A stretch of DNA of 64,000 nucleotides from Bacillota bacterium. Lineage in GTDB: Bacteria; Bacillota; Clostridia; Lachnospirales; Lachnospiraceae. Within the stretch, counting starts at the first letter, position 1. Each line of letters starts with the position of its first letter. The notes under the pieces were generated by a model, which saw only the letters and a list, made by a program, of their open reading frames with translations, was not told where the DNA came from and ran no database searches. The stretch lies in assembly GCA_023443225.1 (NCBI GenBank), contig JAEZVF010000054.1, positions 62,001-126,000 of the forward strand. Reading direction: 5' to 3'. Of this stretch, positions 28,150 to 35,882 are shown piece after piece. The position numbers and the translations under genes are program-made.

Positions 28150-29236
28150 CTTTCACCACCTCGCTTTCTATTAAAATATCTTCACCAAACATAGTTATCC
28201 GGCTTTCCGCTAAACGGAATGCTTGCTCTGTAGCATCTATGCCGATTCCTCCAATAGGCCCTGGAGCACATGAACCGCCGAAAACCTTTGGTGCAATATA
28301 AGTCTGTACCCGATTTACTATTCCACTTTGCAAAGCAGAATAGTTTAATGTAGCTCCCCCCTCAAGTAAGATACTATCAATCCCCTGCTTTCCCAAATGT
28401 CTCATAAGTTCATGCAAATTGATATGAGGTCCTTTTCTTGATATCGTAAGAATCTCGCATCCTGCATCGGAGTAAGGCTTACGACTTTCCTGATCGCTAT
28501 TGCTAGTAGCTATGTAGGTGGTTATTTCATGCGCTGTCTTAACTATCCTTGAATCCAGTGGCATCCTAAGGTTCGTATCACAGATTATCCGAGCCGGGCT
28601 CCGACACCCTTCCAAACGACAGGTCAACAAAGGATCATCTGAAATAACCGTATTGACACCAACCATAATTCCCGAATATCGATGTCTGCTTTTATGGACG
28701 TTCTGCCTGGCTTTTTCAGAGCTTATCCATCGGGATTTACCAGTATGGGTAGCAATTTTACCATCTCGTGTCATGGCATATTTCATAACTACAAAAGGCA
28801 TTTTAGATTTAGTATAATAAAAAAACACTTCATTCTGCCTCTCACACTCTTCCTGCAATATTCCATGGGTCACCTTTACTCCATTACAACGAAGCATCTC
28901 AATTCCCTTACCTGCGACAAGAGGATTTGGATCTGTTGCACCAATCAAAACTTCAGAAATACCACTTTCTATGATTGCCTGTGTACAGGGAGCTGTCTTT
29001 CCATAATGACAGCACGGTTCTAAGGTAACATACATTGTCGCACTCTTTGGAGATTCTATACAATCTGTCAGGGCATTTCGTTCTGCATGAAGACTACCGT
29101 ATTTTTCATGAAATCCTCTCCCAATAACCACCCCTCCTTTCACAATAACTGCTCCCACCATTGGATTGGGATTCACATAACCACATCCCTTCTCCGCAAG
29201 CGCTAAGGCCATTCCCATATACTCTTCTGCCTTCAT
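28130..29236 (-). CDS. ribD: Bifunctional deaminase / reductase RibD
   Basis: A 368-residue fusion. The zinc deaminase domain has HAERNAL near residue 50 and PCCHYGKTAPC near 74; the reductase domain follows from about residue 145 (FVVMKYAMTRDGKIAT) to the end. It carries out the second and third steps of riboflavin synthesis from GTP. First gene of the operon, 300 bases downstream of the FMN riboswitch, with a terminator hairpin ending just 25 bases before its ATG. A 62-bp copy of its 5' coding region occurs at 32309-32370. Confidence 0.97.
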   Translation of the reverse strand: MKAEEYMGMALALAEKGCGYVNPNPMVGAVIVKGGVVIGRGFHEKYGSLHAERNALTDCIESPKSATMYVTLEPCCHYGKTAPCTQAIIESGISEVLIGATDPNPLVAGKGIEMLRCNGVKVTHGILQEECERQNEVFFYYTKSKMPFVVMKYAMTRDGKIATHTGKSRWISSEKARQNVHKSRHRYSGIMVGVNTVISDDPLLTCRLEGCRSPARIICDTNLRMPLDSRIVKTAHEITTYIATSNSDQESRKPYSDAGCEILTISRKGPHINLHELMRHLGKQGIDSILLEGGATLNYSALQSGIVNRVQTYIAPKVFGGSCAPGPIGGIGIDATEQAFRLAESRITMFGEDILIESEVVKGVYGNC

Positions 29237-29260
29237 GATTCCCTCCCTATATCACATAAT

Positions 29261-29295
29261 AAAAAAGCGCCCAAAACAATAAAGTTCAGGGCACT
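29261..29295 (-). terminator. Second terminator-like hairpin in the rib leader
   Basis: AGTGCCC (29289-29295) pairs with GGGCGCT (29266-29272) on the minus strand, with one G-U pair, followed by six T. The loop is 16 bases. It lies between the riboswitch terminator and ribD. Confidence 0.7.
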
Positions 29296-29340
29296 TGGTG
29301 TTACTGCAATCTATGTATATAGTATTCATTTATGGAACAA

Positions 29341-29411
29341 AGAATGTGCCAAGGCACATTCTCCGCGCCGAACGCGGTCACAAAGTGACGTTTTTCTATC
29401 GCGTGAGCGCG
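29341..29411. repeat. GC-rich cluster of four small hairpins in the rib leader
   Basis: Four tandem stem-loops: 29341-29350 with 29353-29362; 29363-29367 with 29373-29377; 29377-29381 with 29385-29389; 29400-29403 with 29408-29411. The stretch is clearly richer in G and C than its surroundings. Its role is unknown. Confidence 0.75.
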
Positions 29412-29466
29412 CATCCTGCGGCTTTTTTTATTAAATAGGGAAGTACTGAGGACTTTCCAAATTAAT

Positions 29467-29500
29467 AAAAAAGCTCTAAAATGTAATCACATTTCAGAGC
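29467..29500 (-). terminator. FMN riboswitch terminator
   Basis: Stem GCTCTAAAATG (29473-29483) / CATTTCAGAGC (29490-29500), one mismatch, with six T on the minus strand, about 50 bases after the aptamer. Probable expression platform of the riboswitch; its sequence is close to the uxaB terminator. Confidence 0.85.
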
Positions 29501-29550
29501 AATAAAAGCATAATGAATATATTCCAAAAACAATATATATACAATGTTTT

Positions 29551-29657
29551 ATCTTCTTTCATCCAGACTATACTGTCGGCTTCGGAATTACACCGAATCA
29601 GCCTTACGGCTCGTGGGCTATACCACCGATTGGGACTTGCACCCTACCCTGAAGATT
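29551..29657 (-). promoter_or_regulatory. FMN riboswitch (RFN element)
   Basis: Read on the minus strand the conserved RFN blocks are all present in order: CTTCAGGGTAGGGTG, CCCAATCGGTGGTATAGCCC, GATTCGGTGTAATTCCG, AAGCCGACAGTATAGTC, and a closing TGGATGAAAGAAGA. It binds FMN and lowers expression of the ribD-ribE-ribBA-ribH operon when FMN is plentiful, most likely through the terminator at 29467-29500. Confidence 0.97.
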
Positions 29658-29754
29658 TATTATTTTATTAATCATATCACATATGATAAAGTAATACAAT
29701 GCAAATTTTAACTTATTTCTATCATTGATTTTTTATTTATTAAGTCGCACGGAC

Positions 29755-30699
29755 TCAAGATGGTAACTCCCAATTAAAGTATTGAAAATAAGGTTTTTGT
29801 GCTCGGTAATAAAAATCATTCAGGTCTTTCTTACTCCAATCGTAGACACCTTTACCAGATTTAACTCCCAAATCTCCTCTTTCCACTTTATCCAAGATAT
29901 ACTTCTGTGTTGTTTGCGCGGTTGATAGGTCTTTAAATAAATACTTCTCAATATTGTCCACTAAATCCAAACCTGCATTATCCTGATGTTCAAAAAGCCC
30001 TATCGATGTATATCTTGGTATAAAACTGTATTTTAAGGTAGCATCAATATCTTCAGGCGTAGCAATTCCCAACTCAATCATATTCACTGCCTCGCGGAAC
30101 AATGCATGCTGAAGCCGGTTTCCGATAAAGCCCGGTATATCCTTTCTCATAAGGATAACCTTACGTCCCATGGATTCTAGCGTATCCTTTACAAAGGTAA
30201 CAGTTTCTTCACTTGTATAGGAACTCTTTACTACTTCTACACAGGGTACCAAATGGGGGGGATTCCATGGATGTGCTACTAAAAACTTATCTTTCTGCAT
30301 GAAACCTTTGGCTAGATCCTCTGCTGAAATTGCGGATGTAGCAGATGTTATTACTTTATACTTCCTACAAAACTTTTCTATATTCTGATACACAGTATAT
30401 TTAACTTCCAATTTTTCAGGCACACATTCCATAATATAATCTGTATCGGACAAATCCTCATAAGAATGTGTAATGGTTAATAATTTCTTACAGGCTTCGT
30501 ATTGCTTTTCCGTTACCAACCCTTCTCTTATCAAGTCCATAAAAAACTTTTCATAATTCTTAAGTCCTCTTTTTGCCCCGGCATCACTAGATGCATACAT
30601 GGCTGTTGGATAGCCATTACCGGTACAAAGTGCTGCTAAGCTGGACCCCATCATACCTGTCCCAATAATTGATATATGGTTAATTCCTTTTGTTTTCAT
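29755..30699 (-). CDS. 3-hydroxyacyl-CoA dehydrogenase family protein
   Basis: A 314-residue NAD-dependent dehydrogenase. The Rossmann motif IIGTGMMGSSLAA lies at residues 11-23; the family histidine is in VAHPWNPPHLVPCVEVV near residue 142, and the C-terminal domain starts around PGFIGNRLQHALFREAVNMI. It resembles 3-hydroxybutyryl-CoA dehydrogenases and also lambda-crystallin/L-gulonate dehydrogenases; HPWNPPH, rather than the usual HFFNP, favours the second group or another substrate. No beta-oxidation or butyrate genes are nearby, so the substrate remains open. ATG at 30699 follows TGGAG. Confidence 0.8.
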   Translation of the reverse strand: MKTKGINHISIIGTGMMGSSLAALCTGNGYPTAMYASSDAGAKRGLKNYEKFFMDLIREGLVTEKQYEACKKLLTITHSYEDLSDTDYIMECVPEKLEVKYTVYQNIEKFCRKYKVITSATSAISAEDLAKGFMQKDKFLVAHPWNPPHLVPCVEVVKSSYTSEETVTFVKDTLESMGRKVILMRKDIPGFIGNRLQHALFREAVNMIELGIATPEDIDATLKYSFIPRYTSIGLFEHQDNAGLDLVDNIEKYLFKDLSTAQTTQKYILDKVERGDLGVKSGKGVYDWSKKDLNDFYYRAQKPYFQYFNWELPS

Positions 30700-30796
30700 T
30701 CTCTATTCTCCAGTACTTATATACTATTTTCCTTCATTTGTTTTATTATTAAGTAAACCCACGTAATCCTTTGACTCTCCTTTGTTTCATACGCTC

Positions 30797-32149
30797 TTAG
30801 GAATTGATCATCTTCTGACGTTTTATGGTAATGCCACTTTTAACAAACATGGTACCGACACCATGATGAGATGCAATTTCATCAAAGAGTGCATTTTCTT
30901 TGGTACCATTTATGATATGAACAGACGTGATGCCATGATCGAGGGCATCTATACAAGCTTTCAACTTTAAATTTGTACATTCATCTTGAATTTCTTTATA
31001 ATTTAATTTACTCACATCTTCAATACCCATTTCGGATATTAACTCCCCATCTTTATTCACTATTCCATCCACCGTAGACAAGAAGATTAACTTTTCAGCC
31101 TTGATTTCCTTTGCAATCGCAGCCGCTAGCTCTTCCGATGTGATATTACAACTGTCCCCGTTATTGTCAACTCCAATAGGGCTAATGACTGGTATCAGTC
31201 CATTATCTAACAAACTGTTTATCAGTTTTAGATCAACAGATTCCACTTCTCCCATCAAACCCAAGGTCTCACCGTTTATTTTTTTTCGTTTGCAACTGAT
31301 ACAATTCTTATTAAGTCCTGAGATACTAATTCCCAAGCCATCTAGTTGTGATACGATTTGAGGATTGATTTTCTTTAATAGGACTTCTTTTGTAATGTCT
31401 AATACTCTCGGTGTTGTGACTAATTGTCCTTCGATTCTTTCTGGTGTTATTCCCTTTTCCATCAAAGCCTTATCAATTTCACTTTTGCCTCCATGAACAA
31501 GAATTATATGAATTCCACTCTGTACTAATAGCTTAATATCATGCATTACCGAATTCCTAGCCTCATCGTTACCAAGAGCATCTCCATCATATTTTATCAC
31601 AAAAATTTTCCCACGATACATATTAAAATACCCTAGACCTTCACGGACAGCATTTCGTTTCTCATCAGACCACACAATATTTTGCTCTAATTGCTTTCCC
31701 ATGCAAATAGCTGTTTCATCCTGATCATAAGGTGCATATTTATCAATAAAACTATAATTTAACCGTAAATACAAATCTACTGCTTTTCGCAAAGGTTCAC
31801 CCGTTTTTAAAACCATACGCTTTGCTCCTGCCAATCGTGCAATTTCCTCAACGAGTGAAATTAGGGTTGATGCGATTCCACCTCTTGAATATTCAGGTAA
31901 AACATAGACTTTTTTCAGTTCAGCGGTTGCCTCCCCATTCATTCTGAATCCACAAATTCCAACAGGCTTTTCACCATCATAGGCAATATAAGCGCTACTT
32001 AATTCTAAGTTCTGATCATTTTGTCGATAAGTCTTTCTACGCAATCCATCCACGTTTGCATATGCGACATCTAAGTAGTCTTCCATTTTTTCTTTCATAA
32101 ATATAAAATCAGAATGATTGCTATCTACTTCTTTAATATTAATATTCAC
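30797..32149 (-). CDS. GNAT acetyltransferase fused to an acetylglutamate-kinase-like domain
   Basis: A 450-residue two-domain protein. Residues 1-150 form a GNAT domain with acetyl-CoA loop LPEYSRGGIASTL at 84-96. Residues about 180-445 are an amino-acid-kinase domain like ArgB, starting KIFVIKYDGDALGND, with VHGGKSEI at 218-225 and a C-terminal GVGTMFVKS. Several ArgB consensus positions differ (the VHGGGP glycine-rich loop reads VHGGKS; the GGMxxK loop reads NLKLK). Classical N-acetylglutamate synthase has the opposite order, kinase-like first and GNAT last. No arg genes are adjacent, so an arginine role is inference. GTG start at 32149 after GAAGGGG. Confidence 0.82.
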   Translation of the reverse strand: MNINIKEVDSNHSDFIFMKEKMEDYLDVAYANVDGLRRKTYRQNDQNLELSSAYIAYDGEKPVGICGFRMNGEATAELKKVYVLPEYSRGGIASTLISLVEEIARLAGAKRMVLKTGEPLRKAVDLYLRLNYSFIDKYAPYDQDETAICMGKQLEQNIVWSDEKRNAVREGLGYFNMYRGKIFVIKYDGDALGNDEARNSVMHDIKLLVQSGIHIILVHGGKSEIDKALMEKGITPERIEGQLVTTPRVLDITKEVLLKKINPQIVSQLDGLGISISGLNKNCISCKRKKINGETLGLMGEVESVDLKLINSLLDNGLIPVISPIGVDNNGDSCNITSEELAAAIAKEIKAEKLIFLSTVDGIVNKDGELISEMGIEDVSKLNYKEIQDECTNLKLKACIDALDHGITSVHIINGTKENALFDEIASHHGVGTMFVKSGITIKRQKMINS

Positions 32150-32308
32150 GATTCACAGCCCCTTCATAGTTAATTAAATACAGAACGATCTACTTCTATG
32201 ATCACATTTTTTCTTCAATATAAGCTTTCAACAGTATCATTTTGATTAATCATACATTTTGTTGTATAAAATGTCAATTAATTAAATGTCAGTAGATTGT
32301 CACTGTCG
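32150..32308. other. Intergenic, no recognised feature
   Basis: AT-rich upstream region of the GNAT-kinase gene. I see no RNA gene or clear hairpin; it must contain that gene's promoter but no strong consensus stands out. Confidence 0.4.
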
Positions 32309-32370
32309 ATGAAATCCTCTCCCAATAACCACCCCTTCTTTCACAATATCTGCTCCCACCATTGGATTGA
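32309..32370 (-). pseudogene. 62-bp duplicated fragment of ribD
   Basis: Matches ribD positions 29108-29169 at 59 of 62 bases, in the same orientation. Translated it reads NPMVGADIVKEGVVIGRGFH, equal to the start of RibD apart from two residues. It is far too short to function and lies about 110 bases from a tRNA-Ser gene. Confidence 0.9.
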
Positions 32371-32479
32371 GTACACCCTTTGAATCTGGCACGTGTCTTT
32401 GAGAATTGTTTGTAATTTTTAAAAACAGGAGTATAAAAAAAGCACTGACTTTATAGTAAATCAATGCTTTTGTTAATGA

Positions 32480-32567
32480 CGGAGAAGGTGGGATTCGAAC
32501 CCACGTGCCCATTTCTGGACAACCCGATTTCGAGTCGGGGCCGTTATAACCACTTCGATACTTCTCC
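32480..32567 (-). tRNA. tRNA-Ser (anticodon CGA)
   Basis: An 88-base class II tRNA. The acceptor stem GGAGAAG pairs with CTTCTCC, discriminator G; the anticodon arm is CCCGA-CTCGAAA-TCGGG with anticodon CGA at 32530-32532, reading UCG; a long variable arm follows and the T arm has GGTTCGAATCC. The 3' CCA is not encoded. Confidence 0.97.
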
Positions 32568-32603
32568 TTATAGTGTTACATATATAGTATGAAGCAAATA
32601 GCG

Positions 32604-33584
32604 TTACGCTTTTGCACTATACCTAACAATAAGTATTTCGATTCCGATTTTGTCAATTAACCTTCCAGTTTTAATCTGTTCTTCTATCTCGGCACAACTT
32701 ATCAATGCTTCTTTTAACGTCTTCATCGTAAAATTCTTAGTTTGACTTATATATTTAGCAATCGTAAACGGCATAAGTCCTGTTTTTTGACTAATCACAG
32801 TATTATTGTAACCGAGTCCAAATAAATCCTTTACCTGAATCAAAATATTAAACTGTCTTGTTATTAAATACAAAATTGTCATAGGTTTTTCTTTTAATGC
32901 TAAAAGATCATAATAAAGTTCCAATGCTTTTTCCTGGTTTCTAGAACCGATGGCATCAACCATAAGAAATATCTTACCGGTTATCTGTGTTGTACACACA
33001 GCATCAATATCTTCATTGCTAATGACTTCTCTGTCAATCGCAAAACAAATCAACTTTTCTACTTCATTAAGTATATTATCCATGTCGGTGCCGGTTTTGC
33101 TCAAAAGATAAAGAATGGAATCCTGGGTGATTTTCTTCTTATCTTTATCAAGCATGGATGCAATCCATAACTTCAGGTTTGTTTCATCTAAACTATTCAT
33201 CTCAGAAACCGTACCTTCTGACTTGACCGCTTTAAATAAACGATTTCTTTTATCAACTTCATTTTCCAAGAAAATAATATGTGTCGTTTCAGGAATTGTT
33301 TTGATATAGTCAGCCAAATCACTTTGTGCCTTGAACAAACCACTATTTTCAATCAGAATTAATCTTCTATCACTAAAAAAGGGCATTGTATCTGCTACAG
33401 AAATTATTTTCGAGACGTCAACGCCTTTCCCTTCGAAAGATGAATAATTCATTCCATCACTATCCCCCAATATGGCTGATTTTAACTTATCTTTATATAG
33501 TTTCTTTAAATAAGTTTCTGTACCATAAAGCAAATATACTGATTTAAATTGATTCAGCTTGATGTGCTCTTTAATATTCTTCAT
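32604..33584 (-). CDS. holA: DNA polymerase III delta subunit
   Basis: A 326-residue clamp-loader subunit that opens the sliding clamp. It shows the family pattern SVYLLYGTETYLKKLYKDKL at the N-terminus, FFSDRRLILIENSGLF near residue 80, and the C-terminal collar domain (ALELYYDLLALKEKPMTILYLITRQFNIL). Walker residues are degenerate, as usual for delta. The start ATG at 33584 has AGGAGA upstream; an in-frame ATG at 33599 does not. In many clostridia holA is next to rpsT; here they are 10 kb apart. Confidence 0.93.
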   Translation of the reverse strand: MKNIKEHIKLNQFKSVYLLYGTETYLKKLYKDKLKSAILGDSDGMNYSSFEGKGVDVSKIISVADTMPFFSDRRLILIENSGLFKAQSDLADYIKTIPETTHIIFLENEVDKRNRLFKAVKSEGTVSEMNSLDETNLKLWIASMLDKDKKKITQDSILYLLSKTGTDMDNILNEVEKLICFAIDREVISNEDIDAVCTTQITGKIFLMVDAIGSRNQEKALELYYDLLALKEKPMTILYLITRQFNILIQVKDLFGLGYNNTVISQKTGLMPFTIAKYISQTKNFTMKTLKEALISCAEIEEQIKTGRLIDKIGIEILIVRYSAKA

Positions 33585-33704
33585 ATTCTCTCCTATCATC
33601 AGAGCTTTGACTCATCTCCCAAATAACCATATCTATTTTACTAGGAAAAAGATAAATAAGCAAGGACAAAATGCAAAAATTTAAGAAACGGATATCACAT
33701 CAAG

Positions 33705-33744
33705 TAAAAAATGTAGCTGATGAATTATAATCAGCTACATTTTT
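33705..33744 (-). terminator. Terminator of the lipoprotein gene
   Basis: Stem 33707-33720 with 33731-33744 (ATGTAGCTGA / TCAGCTACAT core), ten-base loop and T-run on the minus strand, about 20 bases after the stop codon. Confidence 0.9.
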
Positions 33745-33766
33745 AAAGAGTTATGTATTACTGCTA

Positions 33767-34114
33767 TTATTGTTTTTCGAATTTTACTACTTCGCCATCG
33801 ATAGATACGGTTAAAACGTTATCTTGGATCGTAACTTTACTTTCGGCATCTCCATCAACAATGTAATTGTCTCCGTCTTTTTCCCATGTTGAAGTATTTT
33901 CTTCGCCATTAAAGTCTGCTACTACACTGCCATCTTCCTTGAATGTCATGGTGAATGTCATTCCTAATTCTTCTAATTGTGTCTTGTCCATTCCAGCCAT
34001 TTCAGAAACAGACCATGCTCCAATTATTGGATCATCTTTGCTAACTTTTTTTGAGCAACCTACAAGCATAGTAAGTGCTAAAACCATAACTAAAAGTACA
34101 GATAATTTTTTCAT
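33767..34114 (-). CDS. Small lipoprotein, lipocalin-like fold suggested
   Basis: A 115-residue secreted lipoprotein: signal peptide KKLSVLLVMVLALTMLVGC with lipobox ending at Cys20, then a domain starting DDPIIGAWSV and alternating short strands (FTMTFKEDGSVVADF, STWEKDGDNYIVDG, KVTIQDNVLTVSIDG). The pattern GxW...F..DG....W.....Y resembles lipocalin-like/DUF4923-type small barrels that are common in clostridial lipoproteins; ligand unknown. It has its own terminator and AGGAGG ribosome-binding site, so it is probably a single-gene transcript. Confidence 0.8.
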   Translation of the reverse strand: MKKLSVLLVMVLALTMLVGCSKKVSKDDPIIGAWSVSEMAGMDKTQLEELGMTFTMTFKEDGSVVADFNGEENTSTWEKDGDNYIVDGDAESKVTIQDNVLTVSIDGEVVKFEKQ

Positions 34115-34243
34115 TTTAGAAAAACCTCCTAATTAATTTTTATAACTCTCATGCAACATACTAACAAATTTGCCAATAAAATGCAACAACATTTTTCATT
34201 AAAATATAATTTTTTTTTTATAAATATCTCTCAGTTATTTTAT

Positions 34244-34825
34244 TTATTCTTGTCTAAAAATAATTTGTCCGTCCTCTGCATTCATGCTTTCGATGATGGC
34301 AAGAGACTCTAGTCGAACGCCCATAGAGCGGATCATCTCTCCTCCGGTTTGAAAACCTTTCTCAATCACAATTCCAATGCCTTCTATGGAAGCTCCTGCA
34401 CTTCGGACCAGTTCTATTAAACCCGCAAGTGCACAGCCGTTTGCTAAAAAATCATCGATAATTAATACGTTATCTTCTGGATGCAGGAATTTCTTAGATA
34501 CAATTACATCATATGTTTTCTTATGGGTAAAAGACTCTATTTGGGTTGAAAAAACTTCTCCTTCAATATTAATACTTTGTGCCTTTTTTGCAAATACTAC
34601 AGGTACTTTAAAATACTGTGCCACAATACAGGCTATTCCAATTCCGGAGGCTTCAATGGTTAATATCTTATTGATATTACAATTAGAAAATATTTTTTTG
34701 AATTCCTTGCCGATTTCATTGAATAATTCCATATCCATCTGGTGATTCAAAAAGCTGTCGACTTTAAGTACATTTCCGTTCTTAACAATACCATCTTTTA
34801 AAATTCTCTCTTGTAGTAATCTCAT
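34244..34825 (-). CDS. xpt: Xanthine phosphoribosyltransferase
   Basis: A 193-residue purine salvage enzyme making XMP from xanthine and PRPP. Diagnostic segments are the N-terminal [12 protein letters not shown] and [13 protein letters not shown], the base-binding [24 protein letters not shown] region and the PRPP loop [11 protein letters not shown] near residue 125. It is divergent from the YheO-type regulator. Unlike many Firmicutes xpt genes, no canonical guanine riboswitch is visible in the 257-base upstream region, though a different symmetric structure is (34930-34979). Confidence 0.93.
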   Translation of the reverse strand: MRLLQERILKDGIVKNGNVLKVDSFLNHQMDMELFNEIGKEFKKIFSNCNINKILTIEASGIGIACIVAQYFKVPVVFAKKAQSINIEGEVFSTQIESFTHKKTYDVIVSKKFLHPEDNVLIIDDFLANGCALAGLIELVRSAGASIEGIGIVIEKGFQTGGEMIRSMGVRLESLAIIESMNAEDGQIIFRQE

Positions 34826-34929
34826 CTTTAACCCTTTCTTCTTTCACTATTATATAAGATACGTTTTGATTAAGTTTTGATTTTGATTATACAATATAGA
34901 ATCATATATTACAATTAGATTTATTTTGC

Positions 34930-34979
34930 ATTTTATTCCACCCGTGATAATCTGTATTGTCACCCACCTTGAATAAAAT
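34930..34979. promoter_or_regulatory. Symmetric structure between xpt and the YheO-type gene
   Basis: Perfect nine-base arms ATTTTATTC (34930-34938) / GAATAAAAT (34971-34979), an inner GTGA/TCAC pair (34944-34947 with 34960-34963) and a repeated CACCC (34939-34943, 34961-34965). It might be an operator for the divergent regulator or a structured leader of xpt. No known class recognised. Confidence 0.5.
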
Positions 34980-35011
34980 TCTTGCAAACTAATTTAAATT
35001 GTTTTGTTTTA

Positions 35012-35039
35012 TTGATTTTTTCCTAAATTGTGATATTAT
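35012..35039 (+). promoter_or_regulatory. Promoter of the YheO-type regulator
   Basis: TTGATT at 35012-35017 and TATTAT at 35034-35039, 16-base spacer, about 45 bases upstream of the start. Confidence 0.6.
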
Positions 35040-35082
35040 GTATATAATATGTATCCGTGTATCACACGATTAGGAGGTTATA

Positions 35083-35706
35083 ATGAATCTAGAATTATTG
35101 AAACAACTTGCAAGTGGTATTGCCACTCATTTCGGAGACAACTGTGAAGTTGTACTACATGATTTGACTACTGGAAATATAGAAAGTTCCATTATAATAA
35201 TCGAAAATGGTCATGTTACCAATCGAAAATTAGGTGATGGTCCTTCTCATGTTGTATTAGAAGCACTCCGAGGCGACCATAGCAAATTACAAGATCATCT
35301 TGGTTATTTAACAAGAACCTCTGACGGTAGGATTTTAAAATCCAGTACATTGTACATTCGGAATGAGAATGAAAAGATAACACATATTTTCTCCATAAAC
35401 TATGATATTACGAATCTACTATTAATTGAAACATCCATGAATTCATTTACCGGAACCAGAGACAGAAATAAAGAGCCAGAAAAAATTACCAAAAATGTCA
35501 CTGATCTCTTAGATGATTTAATAGAACAGTCCGTAAAATTAATTGGTAAACCTGTAGCCTTAATGACCAAGGATGAAAAAATAACTGCGATCCGCTTCTT
35601 AAATGAGAGTGGTGCATTCCTGATAACTAAATCCGGTGATAAAATATCTAGATATTATGGTATTTCAAAATACACTTTATATAGCTATATTGATGTAAAC
35701 AAATAA
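35083..35706 (+). CDS. YheO-type PAS plus HTH transcriptional regulator
   Basis: A 207-residue regulator with an N-terminal YheO-like PAS domain (residues about 6-115: FGDNCEVVLHDL, DGRILKSSTLYIRN, HIFSINYDIT) and a C-terminal HTH (about 150-205) ending in a typical RYYGISKYTLYSYI recognition region. Relatives include DauR, which regulates D-arginine use; the ligand here is unknown. It is divergent from xpt, sharing a symmetric intergenic structure that could be its operator. ATG at 35083 follows TAGGAGG. Confidence 0.85.
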   Translation: MNLELLKQLASGIATHFGDNCEVVLHDLTTGNIESSIIIIENGHVTNRKLGDGPSHVVLEALRGDHSKLQDHLGYLTRTSDGRILKSSTLYIRNENEKITHIFSINYDITNLLLIETSMNSFTGTRDRNKEPEKITKNVTDLLDDLIEQSVKLIGKPVALMTKDEKITAIRFLNESGAFLITKSGDKISRYYGISKYTLYSYIDVNK

Positions 35707-35730
35707 TCTGTGTACTTGAACACTTACTGA

Positions 35731-35862
35731 ATCAGGTACTAACATAAATGTTGGAATTTGTGATTTGGATCCAATATGAGCTCTGTGTCAAGTGTTGGGA
35801 CGAGAATCGTAAGAATCCCGTCCCAACACTTGACACAGAGCCCATTTATGTTAGTGCCTGAT
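35731..35862. repeat. 132-bp inverted-repeat element downstream of the YheO-type gene
   Basis: Outer arms of 20 bp (35731-35750 with 35843-35862) match at 19 positions. Inner arms of 23 bp (35780-35802 with 35819-35841) are perfect around a 16-base loop. The left side alone contains a further 29 bases with a small TTGGATCCAA palindrome. No T-run and no coding potential: a MITE-like or structured-RNA candidate rather than a plain terminator. Confidence 0.9.
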
Positions 35863-35882
35863 TATCTATGTATCATCTAACT

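Noticed and set aside
23883..29500. Transposon ends formed by the two similar hairpins
   Set aside because: The copies are direct, not inverted, work as terminators and enclose ordinary genes without a transposase.
32300..32512. Minus-strand frame across the ribD fragment and tRNA-Ser
   Set aside because: It runs into the tRNA gene and contains the ribD remnant; it is not a real protein.
34826..35082. Guanine riboswitch in front of xpt
   Set aside because: The conserved purine-aptamer core sequences are not present; only the unrelated symmetric structure is seen.
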